DNA of 64,000 nt from Nioella ostreopsis (GCF_004000255.1 NZ_RCIQ01000009.1:62001-126000), one strand, 5' to 3'. Counted from the first letter of the stretch, positions 25,697-34,112 are shown. The notes: generated from the letters alone by a model not told the origin. Translations and numbers: made by a program.

Positions 25697-25780
25697 CCGT
25701 GGCAACGCGGCCCGAGGAGGGCCCCGAAGGGGCATGACGAGGGCCGCTCCCGGGTCGACGCCGCAGGCGGCGAAACCGCG
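25697..25780 (+). repeat. Dispersed structured intergenic repeat, copy 1
   Basis: Begins CCGTGGCAACGCGG, has a central hairpin GCCCC-GAA-GGGGC (25721-25733), then GAGGGCCGCTCCCGGGTCGA and a GC-rich tail ending GGCGGCGAAACCGCG. It ends exactly at the stop codon of the quinone oxidoreductase gene (minus strand). Similar copies lie at 34037, 51099 and, inverted, 63902. Confidence 0.8.
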
Positions 25781-26770
25781 TCAGCGGACCTTCAGGACGA
25801 TCTTGCCGATATGGGCGGAGCTTTCCATCCGCGCATGGGCCCCTGCGGCATCCTCCAGCGGGAATTCGGAATCCATCACCGGCCCGATCTTCCCCGCCTC
25901 CAGCAACGGCCAGACATGGGCCGCCAGTTCCGCCGCGATGCGCGCCTTGGCCTGCACGCTTTGCGGGCGCAGGGTCGATCCGGTCATGGTCAGCCGCCGT
26001 GTCATCAGCTGCGCGAAGTTCACCTCGGCCTTGGGGCCTTGCAGGAACGCGATCTGCACCAGCCGCCCGTCATCGGCCAGCGCCTTGAGGTTCTTGGCAA
26101 TGTAAGGCCCGCCTACCATGTCGAGGATCAGGTCCGCACCGCCCATCCCGCGCAGCACCTCGGCGAAATCCTCCTCGCGGTAGTTGATCGCCCGTTCTGC
26201 ACCCAGGTCCTCGCAGGCCGCGCATTTCTCGGCTGATCCTGCCGTCGCAAAGACCCGCGCGCCGAATTCGCGCGCCAGCTGGATCGCCGTCGTGCCGATG
26301 CCCGACGATCCGCCATGGACAAGGAACCGCTCCCCCGCCTGCAACCCGCCGCGCATGAAGACATTGGACCAGACGGTGAAGAAGGTCTCACACAGCGCCG
26401 CCGCGCGGTCCATCGCCATGCCCTGCGGCACCGGCAGCGCGTGGTCCGCGAAGGTCAGAACGTATTCGGCATAGCCGCCGCCGGGCAGCAGCGCCGTCAC
26501 CTTGTCGCCCACCTGCCACTGCGACACGCCCGGCCCCACGGCGGCAACCGTCCCCGCGGCCTCCAGCCCCGGCAGGGGCGAGGCATCGGGCGGCGGCGCG
26601 TAGCTGCCCGCGCGTTGCAGCGCGTCGGGGCGGTTCACCCCCGCATAGTCCACCGCGATCAGGATCTGCCCCGCGCCGGGGGTCGGTACCGGCACATCCA
26701 CCGGGCGCAGCACCTCCGGCCCGCCGGACCCTGCAATCTCAACCGCGCGCATCGTCTCTGGCAGGTTCAT
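25781..26770 (-). CDS. NAD(P)H-quinone oxidoreductase (zinc-independent MDR family, PIG3/QOR type)
   Basis: 329 residues. VDYAGVNRPDALQRAG near the N-terminus is the quinone-oxidoreductase substrate loop, and the nucleotide-binding block is VHGGSSGIGTTAIQLAREFG. The catalytic zinc cysteine/histidine set of alcohol dehydrogenases is absent. GAERAINYREEDFAEVL follows as in TP53I3-like enzymes. It starts 3 nt after the COQ9 stop on the same strand, so the pair is probably coupled. Confidence 0.9.
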   Translation of the reverse strand: MNLPETMRAVEIAGSGGPEVLRPVDVPVPTPGAGQILIAVDYAGVNRPDALQRAGSYAPPPDASPLPGLEAAGTVAAVGPGVSQWQVGDKVTALLPGGGYAEYVLTFADHALPVPQGMAMDRAAALCETFFTVWSNVFMRGGLQAGERFLVHGGSSGIGTTAIQLAREFGARVFATAGSAEKCAACEDLGAERAINYREEDFAEVLRGMGGADLILDMVGGPYIAKNLKALADDGRLVQIAFLQGPKAEVNFAQLMTRRLTMTGSTLRPQSVQAKARIAAELAAHVWPLLEAGKIGPVMDSEFPLEDAAGAHARMESSAHIGKIVLKVR

Positions 26771-26773
26771 CGC

Positions 26774-27475
26774 TTATCCTTCCCCCTGGCCGTCACGCCG
26801 GCCCCAATATCCGGGCATGTCGGCCATGCCCCCTTTCGACGGCGGTTTGATCTGGCTCAGCAGCCATTCCGGCCCCGCCATCAGCGGTTTCAGCAGCTTG
26901 CTCTCCCGCGCCTGCGCCTTGAATTTCTCGAACCGCATCACATCCTCGATCCGCCGGTCGAGGAAGGCCCATGTCGCCTCGTGCCCCTCGGAGTGGTCCC
27001 CAAGCCAGTAGAGCACCACCGAGGAATAGACCCCCGACAGTGTCATGCGCTTGGTGTACCAGTTGTAATCCTCACTGGTATCCCCGATCGCGGTCCAGAT
27101 CTTGTCGGCGGTTTCCCACAGGGCCTTGGCCCCGTCTGCGGCATGGATCGGCAGGGCGAACAGGGTCGTGCCGCGCCGCACCGCCTCCTTGTCCATCTCC
27201 ATCAATTCCAGCCGCAGCCGAATCGCATGGGTGATCTTCTCGCGGATCTTCAGGCCCGCCAGCGCCGCAGGCGTCAGCGCCGCCACCATCGCGTCGTCGC
27301 CCCGGCGATGGAAGGCCAGCGCCAGGTCGACCGGGCCGCGCGGAAACAGCGCCCGCGCCTCGCCCGCATCCGCGCCGACATCCGCAATTGCCGCAGAAAG
27401 CGTCGCCTCGGACCAGCCGTCAAAGACGACATGCATCAGGGCGGCATCGAGGATTTGGTCTTTCAGATCGGTCAT
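26774..27475 (-). CDS. coq9: COQ9 family ubiquinone biosynthesis protein
   Basis: 233 residues. LKDQILDAALMHVVFDGWSE at the N-terminus resembles the TetR-like fold of COQ9, and the family core is clear: RLRLELMEMDKEAVRRGTTL, then WETADKIWTAIGDTSEDYNWYTKR and SGVYSSVVLYWLGD. In mitochondria and alphaproteobacteria COQ9 is a lipid-binding accessory protein for ubiquinone hydroxylation. ATG at 27475 matches the family start; the open frame further upstream overlaps the rpsU promoter region. Divergent from rpsU. Confidence 0.93.
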   Translation of the reverse strand: MTDLKDQILDAALMHVVFDGWSEATLSAAIADVGADAGEARALFPRGPVDLALAFHRRGDDAMVAALTPAALAGLKIREKITHAIRLRLELMEMDKEAVRRGTTLFALPIHAADGAKALWETADKIWTAIGDTSEDYNWYTKRMTLSGVYSSVVLYWLGDHSEGHEATWAFLDRRIEDVMRFEKFKAQARESKLLKPLMAGPEWLLSQIKPPSKGGMADMPGYWGRRDGQGEG

Positions 27476-27570
27476 GGCGGGCCTCCGGTCATACGCGGGC
27501 AGATGCTGGACATATAGTCGGGCCTTTGCTATAGCGCCACCTCCTGCAAATTCTTGCAACTCCAACTTAG

Positions 27571-27588
27571 AAAGGTGGTGAAAACCAC
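27571..27588 (+). promoter_or_regulatory. rpsU ribosome-binding site inside a small hairpin
   Basis: The Shine-Dalgarno stretch AAAGGTGGT overlaps a 5-bp stem GTGGT/ACCAC (27575-27579 with 27584-27588) closed by a GAAA tetraloop. The stem ends at the base before the ATG. It decides the rpsU start and may modulate initiation. Confidence 0.6.
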
Positions 27589-27795
27589 ATGCAGGTTAGC
27601 GTTCGTGACAACAATGTCGATCAGGCCCTCCGGGCTCTGAAGAAAAAGCTGCAGCGTGAGGGTGTTTTTCGTGAGATGAAGCTCAAGCAGCATTACGAAA
27701 AACCGTCCGAGAAAAAAGCGCGTGAGAAGGCCGAAGCAATTCGCCGTGCTCGCAAGCTGGCTCGGAAGAAAGCGCAGCGCGAAGGGATGCTCTAA
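27589..27795 (+). CDS. rpsU: 30S ribosomal protein bS21
   Basis: 68 residues, highly basic: [20 protein letters not shown], then [20 protein letters not shown] and a C-terminal Arg/Lys helix ([17 protein letters not shown]). This is the standard bS21, which sits near the anti-Shine-Dalgarno end of 16S rRNA and assists initiation. It is followed by a terminator and preceded by an unusual hairpin over the ribosome-binding site. Monocistronic, divergent from coq9. Confidence 0.97.
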   Translation: MQVSVRDNNVDQALRALKKKLQREGVFREMKLKQHYEKPSEKKAREKAEAIRRARKLARKKAQREGML

Positions 27796-27845
27796 GCTCC
27801 CTTCAGGCTTTGCGAACCAAGGGGCGGCTTGCCGCCCGAACGACG

Positions 27846-27874
27846 CCCCCGCGCCACCCGGCCCGGGGGTTTTT
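27846..27874 (+). terminator. Probable Rho-independent terminator of rpsU
   Basis: CCCCCG (27846-27851) pairs with CGGGGG (27864-27869) and is followed directly by five T. It lies 50 nt after the rpsU stop. The 100 nt that follow before the lipoprotein gene show no other gene. Confidence 0.75.
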
Positions 27875-27980
27875 CTTTGGCAGCATATGGCAGATCAGTC
27901 TTGCAGCGATGACGGCGCAAGAAAACACCCCGCTACCGGATGGCGCGGGGTGCGAAAGCGGTCAGACCCGGCGGCGCCGA

Positions 27981-28631
27981 TCAGCCGCCATCTGCGATAA
28001 TCTCGGCCACCCGCTGATTGCGCAGTTCCACCGCCGCCTGTCGTGCCAGAATCTCGCGGTTGTTGTCGGTATCATCGTCATAAACCCGTTCTTCGCGCAC
28101 ACCGGGGATTTCAGCGAAGGATTCCATCGTCCGGCGCGGGAAATAGGATCGCTGGATGTGGCCCCAGCCGGGAACCTGGCTGAGAATATGAGAGATCGAG
28201 AAGGAGCACTGCGCCTTGGGCACCGCGCCGTAAGACAGCACAGCCTGGCTCAGCTGCGCCGCAATAGCGGGTGTCACTTCCACCTCCTGCACCACGACGT
28301 GATAGGTCTCGCGTGCGTGGTAATCCATGTAGAAGTCATGCAGTTGCGGGCTCATCCCGAAGAACACGTCATTGCGTTCCGGGGCCTGCGGGTGGTGCCA
28401 TGTTCCGGCCGGGTCAAACAGCAGCCGCTGCTCCCCGTCGATCATCAGAGCGGAATGGCCACCCGCCCCCGAGGTGTTCGAAATCATGGTATAGAGCGTC
28501 ACCGTCGGCGGACCGGCGGGAACGTATCTGGCGCGCGCAACGGCCTCGTCCGGGGCCCAGACCGGTTCCGCGCCACAGGCGGCCAGGCCAAGCAGAAGCC
28601 CGAGGGCCAGGAACGCGCGCCGGAAGATCAT
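27981..28631 (-). CDS. Lipoprotein, possible permuted papain-fold amidase
   Basis: 216 residues. The N-terminus MIFRRAFLALGLLLGLAAC ends in a lipobox (LAAC), so the mature protein is a lipoprotein anchored at Cys19. The body has an early histidine in SGAGGHSALMID and a later cysteine in KAQCSFSISHIL. His-before-Cys order with these spacings is the pattern of circularly permuted NlpC/P60-like (LRAT/YaeF) enzymes. This is inference from two motifs; a plain structural lipoprotein is possible. The ATG overlaps the stop of the cytochrome oxidase subunit IV gene by 4 nt, so the two are translated together. Confidence 0.7.
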   Translation of the reverse strand: MIFRRAFLALGLLLGLAACGAEPVWAPDEAVARARYVPAGPPTVTLYTMISNTSGAGGHSALMIDGEQRLLFDPAGTWHHPQAPERNDVFFGMSPQLHDFYMDYHARETYHVVVQEVEVTPAIAAQLSQAVLSYGAVPKAQCSFSISHILSQVPGWGHIQRSYFPRRTMESFAEIPGVREERVYDDDTDNNREILARQAAVELRNQRVAEIIADGG

Positions 28632-28768
28632 TGGAAGAACACCGCCAGAATCACCACCACCACCAGACAGGCAATGATGCTGTTGGTCAGGAACTTCACG
28701 AAGCCGTTGAAGGTCGCTTCCTGGTCCTGGATCTCCATTTCACCGTGCTTGTGGGTGTTGTCTGCCAT
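28628..28768 (-). CDS. aa3-type cytochrome c oxidase subunit IV (46-residue membrane protein)
   Basis: 46 residues: MADNTHKHGEMEIQDQEATF, then FNGFVKFLTNS and a single C-terminal membrane helix (IIACLVVVVILAVFF). This layout, with a short polar N-terminus and an xxTFxGFxK block before the helix, is the small subunit IV of bacterial aa3 oxidases. It is not essential for catalysis in known cases. It is encoded away from ctaCDE and coupled (ATGA) to a lipoprotein gene. No strong ribosome-binding site; AGGACG lies 18 nt upstream. Confidence 0.85.
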   Translation of the reverse strand: MADNTHKHGEMEIQDQEATFNGFVKFLTNSIIACLVVVVILAVFFQ

Positions 28769-28855
28769 CGGGTGTGTTCCCATTCGTCCTGTGTGTTTCG
28801 TCGCGATTCGAGTTAGCCGATTTCGCCACGCCTGTCACGGCTTTCACCCCCGGAT

Positions 28856-29692
28856 TCAGCCTAATGTGACCGTTTTACCCGCCTTGCGGGCGGCGATACT
28901 CAGCAATAGCGGACAATGATCCGACACCTCCGGGTCGCGGACGACGGCGAACCCGGCATCCGCCAGCGATTCACTGACCAGCATGTAATCGGCGAACTTG
29001 CTCGGCTTGGGGTAGAGCCCGGTGCGGGTGCCGTCATGGCCCCGGCCCGTGACCAGATCGCGCAGCCCGATCCCGGCCAGAAGATCGAAGGTGTCGCTGT
29101 CGGGCAGAACATTGAAATCGCCGCAGGCCACAACGTCATCCCCTGGCTCGGCCAAGCCTTCGATCAGGGCCGCAAGACGCTTCGCCTGCGCAAGCCGTTC
29201 GGGGGTATCGCCCTTGCCAGACAGATCACGCAGCCCGTGCATGTGAACGACGGTCAGCGCCCGGTCGCGGGCATGGTCCCAGACCCGGACGCCATGGGCA
29301 TTTCTGGACCGCGGATGGTCGCCGAACCCCTGCGCCCCATAGCCCTTGTGAACGAACCTTTGCACCTGCCCGATCACCGGCAGCGTCCGCCGCACGAACG
29401 TCGCCAGCCCCCATTGCGAGGGCACCGGGCGGTCCCCGTCCCACAGCACACCCTGCGCGGCCGGGCAGAACTGCCCCGCATGACCCGGCAGCGCGGCGGC
29501 AATGTCCCGGAACAGATTGGCACGCTGGTTCAGCACATGATCGCCGTCGCGATAGGTCAGCCAGTCCTTGTCGCTTTCGGGGCTGTGGGTCACCTCTTGC
29601 AGACACAGAATATCCGGGGACGCATCCGAGAGATACGCGATCAGCGCGTCATGCAGCTTGCCGCCCCAGGCATTCAGGCACAGGACACGCAT
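28856..29692 (-). CDS. Endonuclease/exonuclease/phosphatase family protein
   Basis: 278 residues with the full EEP motif order: LNAWGG, ILCLQEV (metal-binding Glu), VVHMHGLRD, VACGDFNVLPDS (catalytic Asp/Asn), FADYMLVS and the terminal SDHCPLL catalytic histidine. Members hydrolyse phosphodiesters in nucleic acids, phosphoinositides or sphingomyelin; no signal peptide is visible, so a cytoplasmic nuclease or phosphatase is likely. The ATG overlaps the preceding gene's stop by one base. Last gene of the acyl-CoA dehydrogenase operon. Confidence 0.9.
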   Translation of the reverse strand: MRVLCLNAWGGKLHDALIAYLSDASPDILCLQEVTHSPESDKDWLTYRDGDHVLNQRANLFRDIAAALPGHAGQFCPAAQGVLWDGDRPVPSQWGLATFVRRTLPVIGQVQRFVHKGYGAQGFGDHPRSRNAHGVRVWDHARDRALTVVHMHGLRDLSGKGDTPERLAQAKRLAALIEGLAEPGDDVVACGDFNVLPDSDTFDLLAGIGLRDLVTGRGHDGTRTGLYPKPSKFADYMLVSESLADAGFAVVRDPEVSDHCPLLLSIAARKAGKTVTLG

Positions 29693-30159
29693 CAGCCTGC
29701 AGCCTCGGCCTCCAGATCACCGGCCAGACGAAAACCGATCCGCTGCGCGGGCCGGTCGGGCAGTTTTGGCAGCGCCCGCAGGGTGACGTTCAACTGGCTC
29801 ACATGCTGGATCATCTGGGTTTTGATCCCCACATCGTCGCTGCCGTAGAAGGTCAGGATATCAGGGCCGAAAAAGCCCATTCCTTCGATCCGGATCACAC
29901 CGCTGTCGGACCCGGTGAAACCCATGGCGACCTCGTGTTCCGCATCCAGTTGCTCTTCGAAATTCTGGATGTAGAGGATGATCCGCTCATAGGCCCATTC
30001 AGCGGGAGATTTCTCTTCCACCGGCTTGTCCTGCAACCTGTCTGGCAGGGGCATCTGTTCCGGCGTTTTCGGCGTACAGGGGTCGCAATGCACAACGCCC
30101 GCATCGGGCAGTGCCGCAGCCTCCATCGCCTCGGCCGATGTCTGAATATCCTGTGTCAC
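29692..30159 (-). CDS. Conserved small protein (DUF6173-like), unknown function
   Basis: 155 residues, not assigned to a function. After a variable N-terminal 45 residues comes a well-ordered block, EEKSPAEWAYERIILYIQNF, then GFTGSDSGVIRIEGMGFFGP, ILTFYG and QHVSQLNVTLRALPK, which I associate with a conserved Rhodobacterales family. The GTG start at 30159 is chosen because it overlaps the MBL gene stop (GTGA) with GGGAGGGG just upstream. Soluble and acidic; no signal peptide. Confidence 0.7.
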   Translation of the reverse strand: MTQDIQTSAEAMEAAALPDAGVVHCDPCTPKTPEQMPLPDRLQDKPVEEKSPAEWAYERIILYIQNFEEQLDAEHEVAMGFTGSDSGVIRIEGMGFFGPDILTFYGSDDVGIKTQMIQHVSQLNVTLRALPKLPDRPAQRIGFRLAGDLEAEAAG

Positions 30160-31184
30160 GTCCCCTCCCTGAGCTGCCACAGCCACGCGCCGTCCTCCCG
30201 TTTCTCGCGCGTGACCTCGCCCAGGGCAAGCAGATGATTGAGATGCGCCATCGCCTCGACCATGGCGAGCCCATAGGTGCCCTCGCCGATCTGCCTTTTG
30301 AACAAGGGCAGGAAGCAGTCGGTGGCGACGCGGGGACGGTCCAGATGCTCACGCAGACGTGACAGGGCGCCGTGGTGGTTTTCGATCAACTGGTGCATCC
30401 GGTCGGGCAGCCCGGTGAAGGGCAGCTTGTGGCCGGGCAGGACAAGTTGATCGGCGCGTGCGTAACGAGCAAGGTGCCCGCAGCTTTCGATCCAGTCCGC
30501 CACCGGGTCGGCCATCGGTTCGGTCGCGTAGACGCCGAGGTTGGGGGAAATCGACGGCAAAAGCTGATCGCCCCCCAGAACCAGAGCCTCATCCCGGCAC
30601 CACAGCGTCGCATGTTCCGGCGCATGGCCGTGGCCGATCCGCACGTCCCAGTCACGCCCGCCGATGCGCAGGTGGTCGCCCTCGCGGATGCGGGTGTAGC
30701 CAAGCGGCATCGGGGCCACGACATCGGCAAAGTTGAAGGGCCGCTCCGCCGCGCGTTTGGCGTAAATCTCCGGGTCCATCCCCGCGCCGCGCCAGAAGGC
30801 GAGCGTTTCCTCGGTCGGGGCCTCCTGCACATCGAGCACCAGCATCCGCGCCATCAGCCAGGCGGTTCGGGTGGTGATCAGCTCCGCCCCGCGCGACTGG
30901 AACCAGCCCGCCAGCCCCACATGATCGGGGTGGTGATGGGTCACCAGAACCCGCGCAACGGGCAGACCGGCCAGAGGTCCGGCCAGCACGGCCTCCCACA
31001 TGGCGCGGCCCTTGCGGCTGTCGAACCCGGTATCGACGATGGTCCAGCCGTCCTCGTCCCTCAGGGCGAAGACGTTCACGTGATCCAGTGCCATCGGCAG
31101 CGGGAAGCGCAGCCAGAGGATGCCCTCGGCGACCTCCATGGCCTCGCCGGGGGCGGGGGGTGTCTCAAACGGGTATCGGATCAC
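30156..31184 (-). CDS. MBL-fold metallo-hydrolase (glyoxalase II / LACTB2-like)
   Basis: 342 residues. The zinc signature THHHPDHVGLAGW (residues about 81-93) holds the HxHxDH ligands; VDTGFD precedes it, GHAPEHATLW supplies a later histidine, and GGDQLLPSISPN a metal-bridging Asp. The C-terminal helix region (HLNHLLALGEV) resembles LACTB2-type domains. GTG start overlaps the acyl-CoA dehydrogenase stop by 4 nt. Thioester or lactone hydrolysis linked to acyl-CoA metabolism is a reasonable inference. Confidence 0.88.
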   Translation of the reverse strand: MIRYPFETPPAPGEAMEVAEGILWLRFPLPMALDHVNVFALRDEDGWTIVDTGFDSRKGRAMWEAVLAGPLAGLPVARVLVTHHHPDHVGLAGWFQSRGAELITTRTAWLMARMLVLDVQEAPTEETLAFWRGAGMDPEIYAKRAAERPFNFADVVAPMPLGYTRIREGDHLRIGGRDWDVRIGHGHAPEHATLWCRDEALVLGGDQLLPSISPNLGVYATEPMADPVADWIESCGHLARYARADQLVLPGHKLPFTGLPDRMHQLIENHHGALSRLREHLDRPRVATDCFLPLFKRQIGEGTYGLAMVEAMAHLNHLLALGEVTREKREDGAWLWQLREGT

Positions 31185-32878
31185 GCCGCGAACTCGTCCG
31201 CGCTGAGGGCATAGACATCCTCCGCCCCGGCCAGCGCCTGCGTCAGCAGGCCATGGGCCTCGGGCAGCAACCGGCCAAGGAAGAAGCGCGCCAGTTTCGT
31301 GCGCGGGCCCTCGCCGCCCTCGGCCAGCGATGCCTTGAGGTGATAGTGCCCGCCCAGAACCCGCGCCACAGCCATCAGATAGGGCACCGCACCGGCGAAC
31401 CGGTCATTCATTTCCATGCCCACGAGCGTTTCCGTCGCCGTGCGCAGCGCAGTCGAGGCCGCCGCCAGCCCGGCATGATCCCCCGCCGCCGCCGTCGCAT
31501 CGACCTCATCAAGCAGCGCGTACATCGCCGCGCCGCCATCCATCATCTTGCGCGCCACAAGGTCCATCGCCTGGATGCCATTGGTGCCCTCGTAAATCGC
31601 CGTCACCCGCACATCGCGCAGATATTGCGCCGCGCCCGTTTCCTCGATGAAGCCCATGCCGCCATGCACCTGAATGCCCAACTGGCTGACGGTGATGCCA
31701 GTCTCGGTGCCGTAGGCCTTGGTCACCGGCGTCAGCAGCGCCGCCCGCGCTTTCCACGCCGCGTCGCCCGTTGCCGTCGCCATGTCGATCGAGACCGCAT
31801 TGTCCAACGCAATGGCACGGGCCGCAAAAATCTCCGCCTTCATCTGCATCAGCATCCGGCGCACATCGGCGTGGTCCAGAATGGTGCCCGTGCCGCCCTC
31901 AACCGGGCTGCGCCCCTGCTTGCGTTCCAGCGCATAGGCCAGCGCGTGCTGATAGGCCCCCTCGGCGGCGCAAAGGCCCTGCACCCCCACGCCAAGCCGG
32001 GCATTGTTCATCATCGTGAACATCGCCGCCATGCCGCCGTGGGGTTTGCCGACCATCCAGCCGCGTGCCCCATCGAACTGCATTACGGCAGTGGGTGACC
32101 CATGCAGGCCAAGCTTGTGTTCCAGGCTCACCACGTTCAGGCTGTTCCGCTCTCCGGGATTGCCATCCGCATCGGGGATGAACTTGGGCACCATGAAGAG
32201 GCTGATCCCCTTGGTCCCCGGCACCCCGTCGGGCAGCCGCGCCAGCACCAGATGGCAGGTATTGGCGGTGAAATCATTGTCGCCCCAGCTGATATAGATC
32301 TTCTGCCCGGTCACGGCATAGGTGCCGTCGCCATTTGGCTCTGCCTTGGATCGCAGCGCCCCCACATCCGACCCGGCCTGCGGCTCGGTCAGGTTCATGG
32401 TGCCGTTCCACTCGCCCGAGATTAGCTTGGGCAGGTAGATCGCCTTCAGCTCATCACTCGCGTGATGTTCCAACGCCTCGATCTGGCCCTGCGTCATCAA
32501 GGGGTTCAGCTGCAGTGACAGGCAGGCAGAGCCCACCATCTCATTGACCGCCGTCGTCACCGCCATCGGCAGGCCAAGCCCGCCAAAGTCCGGATCCGCC
32601 GACATGCCCACATAGCCGCCCTCGGCAATCGCCCGGTAGCCGTCTCCGAAGCCCGGGCTGGTGCGCACCACGCCGTTTTCCAGATAGGCTCCCTGCAGGT
32701 CCCCTCCCCGGTTCAAAGGCGCCAGCACCGTTTCCGCCATCTTGCCTGCTTCGGTCAGGATCGCCGTGACCATGTCTGGAGTCGCCTCGGCAAACCTGTC
32801 CGTCGCCGCAACGCGGTCGAGGCCGACGATATTGTCGAAGATGAAGTCGAATTCCGTCACGGGCGCTGTATAGGGCAT
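31181..32878 (-). CDS. Acyl-CoA dehydrogenase with C-terminal extension
   Basis: 565 residues, longer than short-chain acyl-CoA dehydrogenases (about 380). The flavin and substrate blocks are MNLTEPQAGSDVGALRSKA, YVTGQ-like YAVTGQKIYISWGD, MNNARLGVGVQGL and QVHGGMGFIEETGAAQYLRD; a helical C-terminal domain follows. This size class includes DmdC-type 3-methylmercaptopropionyl-CoA dehydrogenases of roseobacters, as well as broader fatty-acyl enzymes; I cannot separate them. ATG at 32878 follows AGGAGG; a GTG at 32884 is within the ribosome-binding site. First gene of a four-gene coupled operon. Confidence 0.92.
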   Translation of the reverse strand: MPYTAPVTEFDFIFDNIVGLDRVAATDRFAEATPDMVTAILTEAGKMAETVLAPLNRGGDLQGAYLENGVVRTSPGFGDGYRAIAEGGYVGMSADPDFGGLGLPMAVTTAVNEMVGSACLSLQLNPLMTQGQIEALEHHASDELKAIYLPKLISGEWNGTMNLTEPQAGSDVGALRSKAEPNGDGTYAVTGQKIYISWGDNDFTANTCHLVLARLPDGVPGTKGISLFMVPKFIPDADGNPGERNSLNVVSLEHKLGLHGSPTAVMQFDGARGWMVGKPHGGMAAMFTMMNNARLGVGVQGLCAAEGAYQHALAYALERKQGRSPVEGGTGTILDHADVRRMLMQMKAEIFAARAIALDNAVSIDMATATGDAAWKARAALLTPVTKAYGTETGITVSQLGIQVHGGMGFIEETGAAQYLRDVRVTAIYEGTNGIQAMDLVARKMMDGGAAMYALLDEVDATAAAGDHAGLAAASTALRTATETLVGMEMNDRFAGAVPYLMAVARVLGGHYHLKASLAEGGEGPRTKLARFFLGRLLPEAHGLLTQALAGAEDVYALSADEFAA

Positions 32879-32982
32879 GGTCACTCCTCCTTGGCACGGG
32901 ATCGGGCCGCGCGATATGGGCCTGTCCTTGGGCCAGATATTTTGCCATACCCGCCCCGATCAACAGAAACGTTACGTCGCTC

Positions 32983-33942
32983 ATGTCCAACGGCAAGACA
33001 GAACTGCTTTCCCCGACCCCCGCAGGCATCGCTTGCGCGGCGGGTCTTCTGTCCGACGGGCAGCTTGTGGGCCTGCCGACCGAGACCGTCTACGGGCTGG
33101 CGGGCGACGCCACCAGCGACATGGCCTGTGCCCGGATCTTCGAGGCCAAGGGCCGCCCCCGCTTCAACCCGCTGATCGTGCATCTTCCGTCCCTCGACGC
33201 GGTGGAACGGATTGCGATCCTCAACGACACCGCCCGCGCGCTGGCCGCCACCTTCTGGCCTGGCCCGCTGACGATGGTCCTGCCGCTGCGCGACGGCCAT
33301 GGCCTCTCGCCGCTTGTCACCGCCGGGCTGGAGACCGTCGCCATCCGCCTGCCCGCCCATCCCCTGATGCGCGCCGTGCTTGACGCGTTCGGCGGCCCCA
33401 TCGCCGCGCCCTCCGCCAATCCCTCGGGCCGGATCAGCCCCACCACCGCCGCGCATGTACTGGCAGGCCTTGATGGCCGGATCGCCGCCGTTCTCGACGG
33501 CGGTCCCTGCGGTGTCGGTCTGGAATCCACCATCCTCGCACCATCCGGGTCCGGCACAAGGCTGCTGCGCGAAGGCGGCCTGCCGCGGGAGGCAATCGAG
33601 CCGCTGACCGGCGCGCTGATCTCCGACACCACGCCCGGAAAGGTGCAGGCCCCGGGCCAATTGTCCTCTCACTACGCGCCACAGACACCGGTTCTCCTGA
33701 ACAGCAGGCTGACCGATCCGAACGCGATCCACGTGAGCTTCGGGCCCGGCGACGCTGACCTGAGCCTCTCCTCCTCAGGCGACCTGATCGAGGCCGCCGC
33801 GCATCTCTTCTCCACACTCCACGCCGCAGATGCGCTCGCCCGGGCCCGAAAAGCCGCCGCGATCCACATTGCGCCAATCCCCGATCACGGCCTCGGCCGC
33901 GCCATCAACGACCGCCTTGCCCGCGCCGCAGCCCCGCGCTGA
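32983..33942 (+). CDS. tsaC: L-threonylcarbamoyladenylate synthase (Sua5/YrdC family)
   Basis: 319 residues. The YrdC domain shows GLPTETVYGLAGDATSD, IFEAKGRPRFNPLIVH, FWPGPLTMVLP, IRLPAHPLMRAVL and APSANPSGRISPTTAAHV; a C-terminal Sua5 domain (PGQLSSHYAPQTPV and beyond) makes it the long Sua5 form rather than short TsaC. The enzyme makes threonylcarbamoyl-AMP for the tRNA t6A37 modification. Divergent from the acyl-CoA dehydrogenase; the 104-bp gap holds a half copy of the dispersed CTTGG-type motif near 32926. Confidence 0.95.
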   Translation: MSNGKTELLSPTPAGIACAAGLLSDGQLVGLPTETVYGLAGDATSDMACARIFEAKGRPRFNPLIVHLPSLDAVERIAILNDTARALAATFWPGPLTMVLPLRDGHGLSPLVTAGLETVAIRLPAHPLMRAVLDAFGGPIAAPSANPSGRISPTTAAHVLAGLDGRIAAVLDGGPCGVGLESTILAPSGSGTRLLREGGLPREAIEPLTGALISDTTPGKVQAPGQLSSHYAPQTPVLLNSRLTDPNAIHVSFGPGDADLSLSSSGDLIEAAAHLFSTLHAADALARARKAAAIHIAPIPDHGLGRAINDRLARAAAPR

Positions 33943-33950
33943 TCGGCTTC

Positions 33951-33979
33951 ATCTTGGCCCAAATACCTCCGCCGGAGGC
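33951..33979 (+). repeat. Dispersed ATCTTGGC...CCTCCGCCGGAGGC motif
   Basis: ATCTTGGCCCAAATA followed by the near-palindrome CCTCCGCCGGAGG, 9 nt after the tsaC stop. The copy at 51013 differs at only two bases over 29. It may act as a 3'-end element. Confidence 0.7.
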
Positions 33980-34036
33980 ATCCGACCTCTCGGCGCACAG
34001 CACCCTCCGACCAGGCATCCTGCGAGATCCGCAAAT

Positions 34037-34112
34037 CCGTGGCAACGCGGGCCGACGATGGCTCCCCTGAAAGGGGGGCTTGAGGAGGTCCGCTCCCCCG
34101 CGCCGACGCTGC
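34037..34112 (+). repeat. Dispersed structured intergenic repeat, copy 2
   Basis: Starts CCGTGGCAACGCGG like copy 1. The central hairpin is GCTCCCCT-GAA-AGGGGGGC (34061-34079, one G.U), a different stem sequence around the same GAA loop. GGTCCGCTCCC follows. It runs up to the stop codon of the YqgE gene. Confidence 0.75.
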
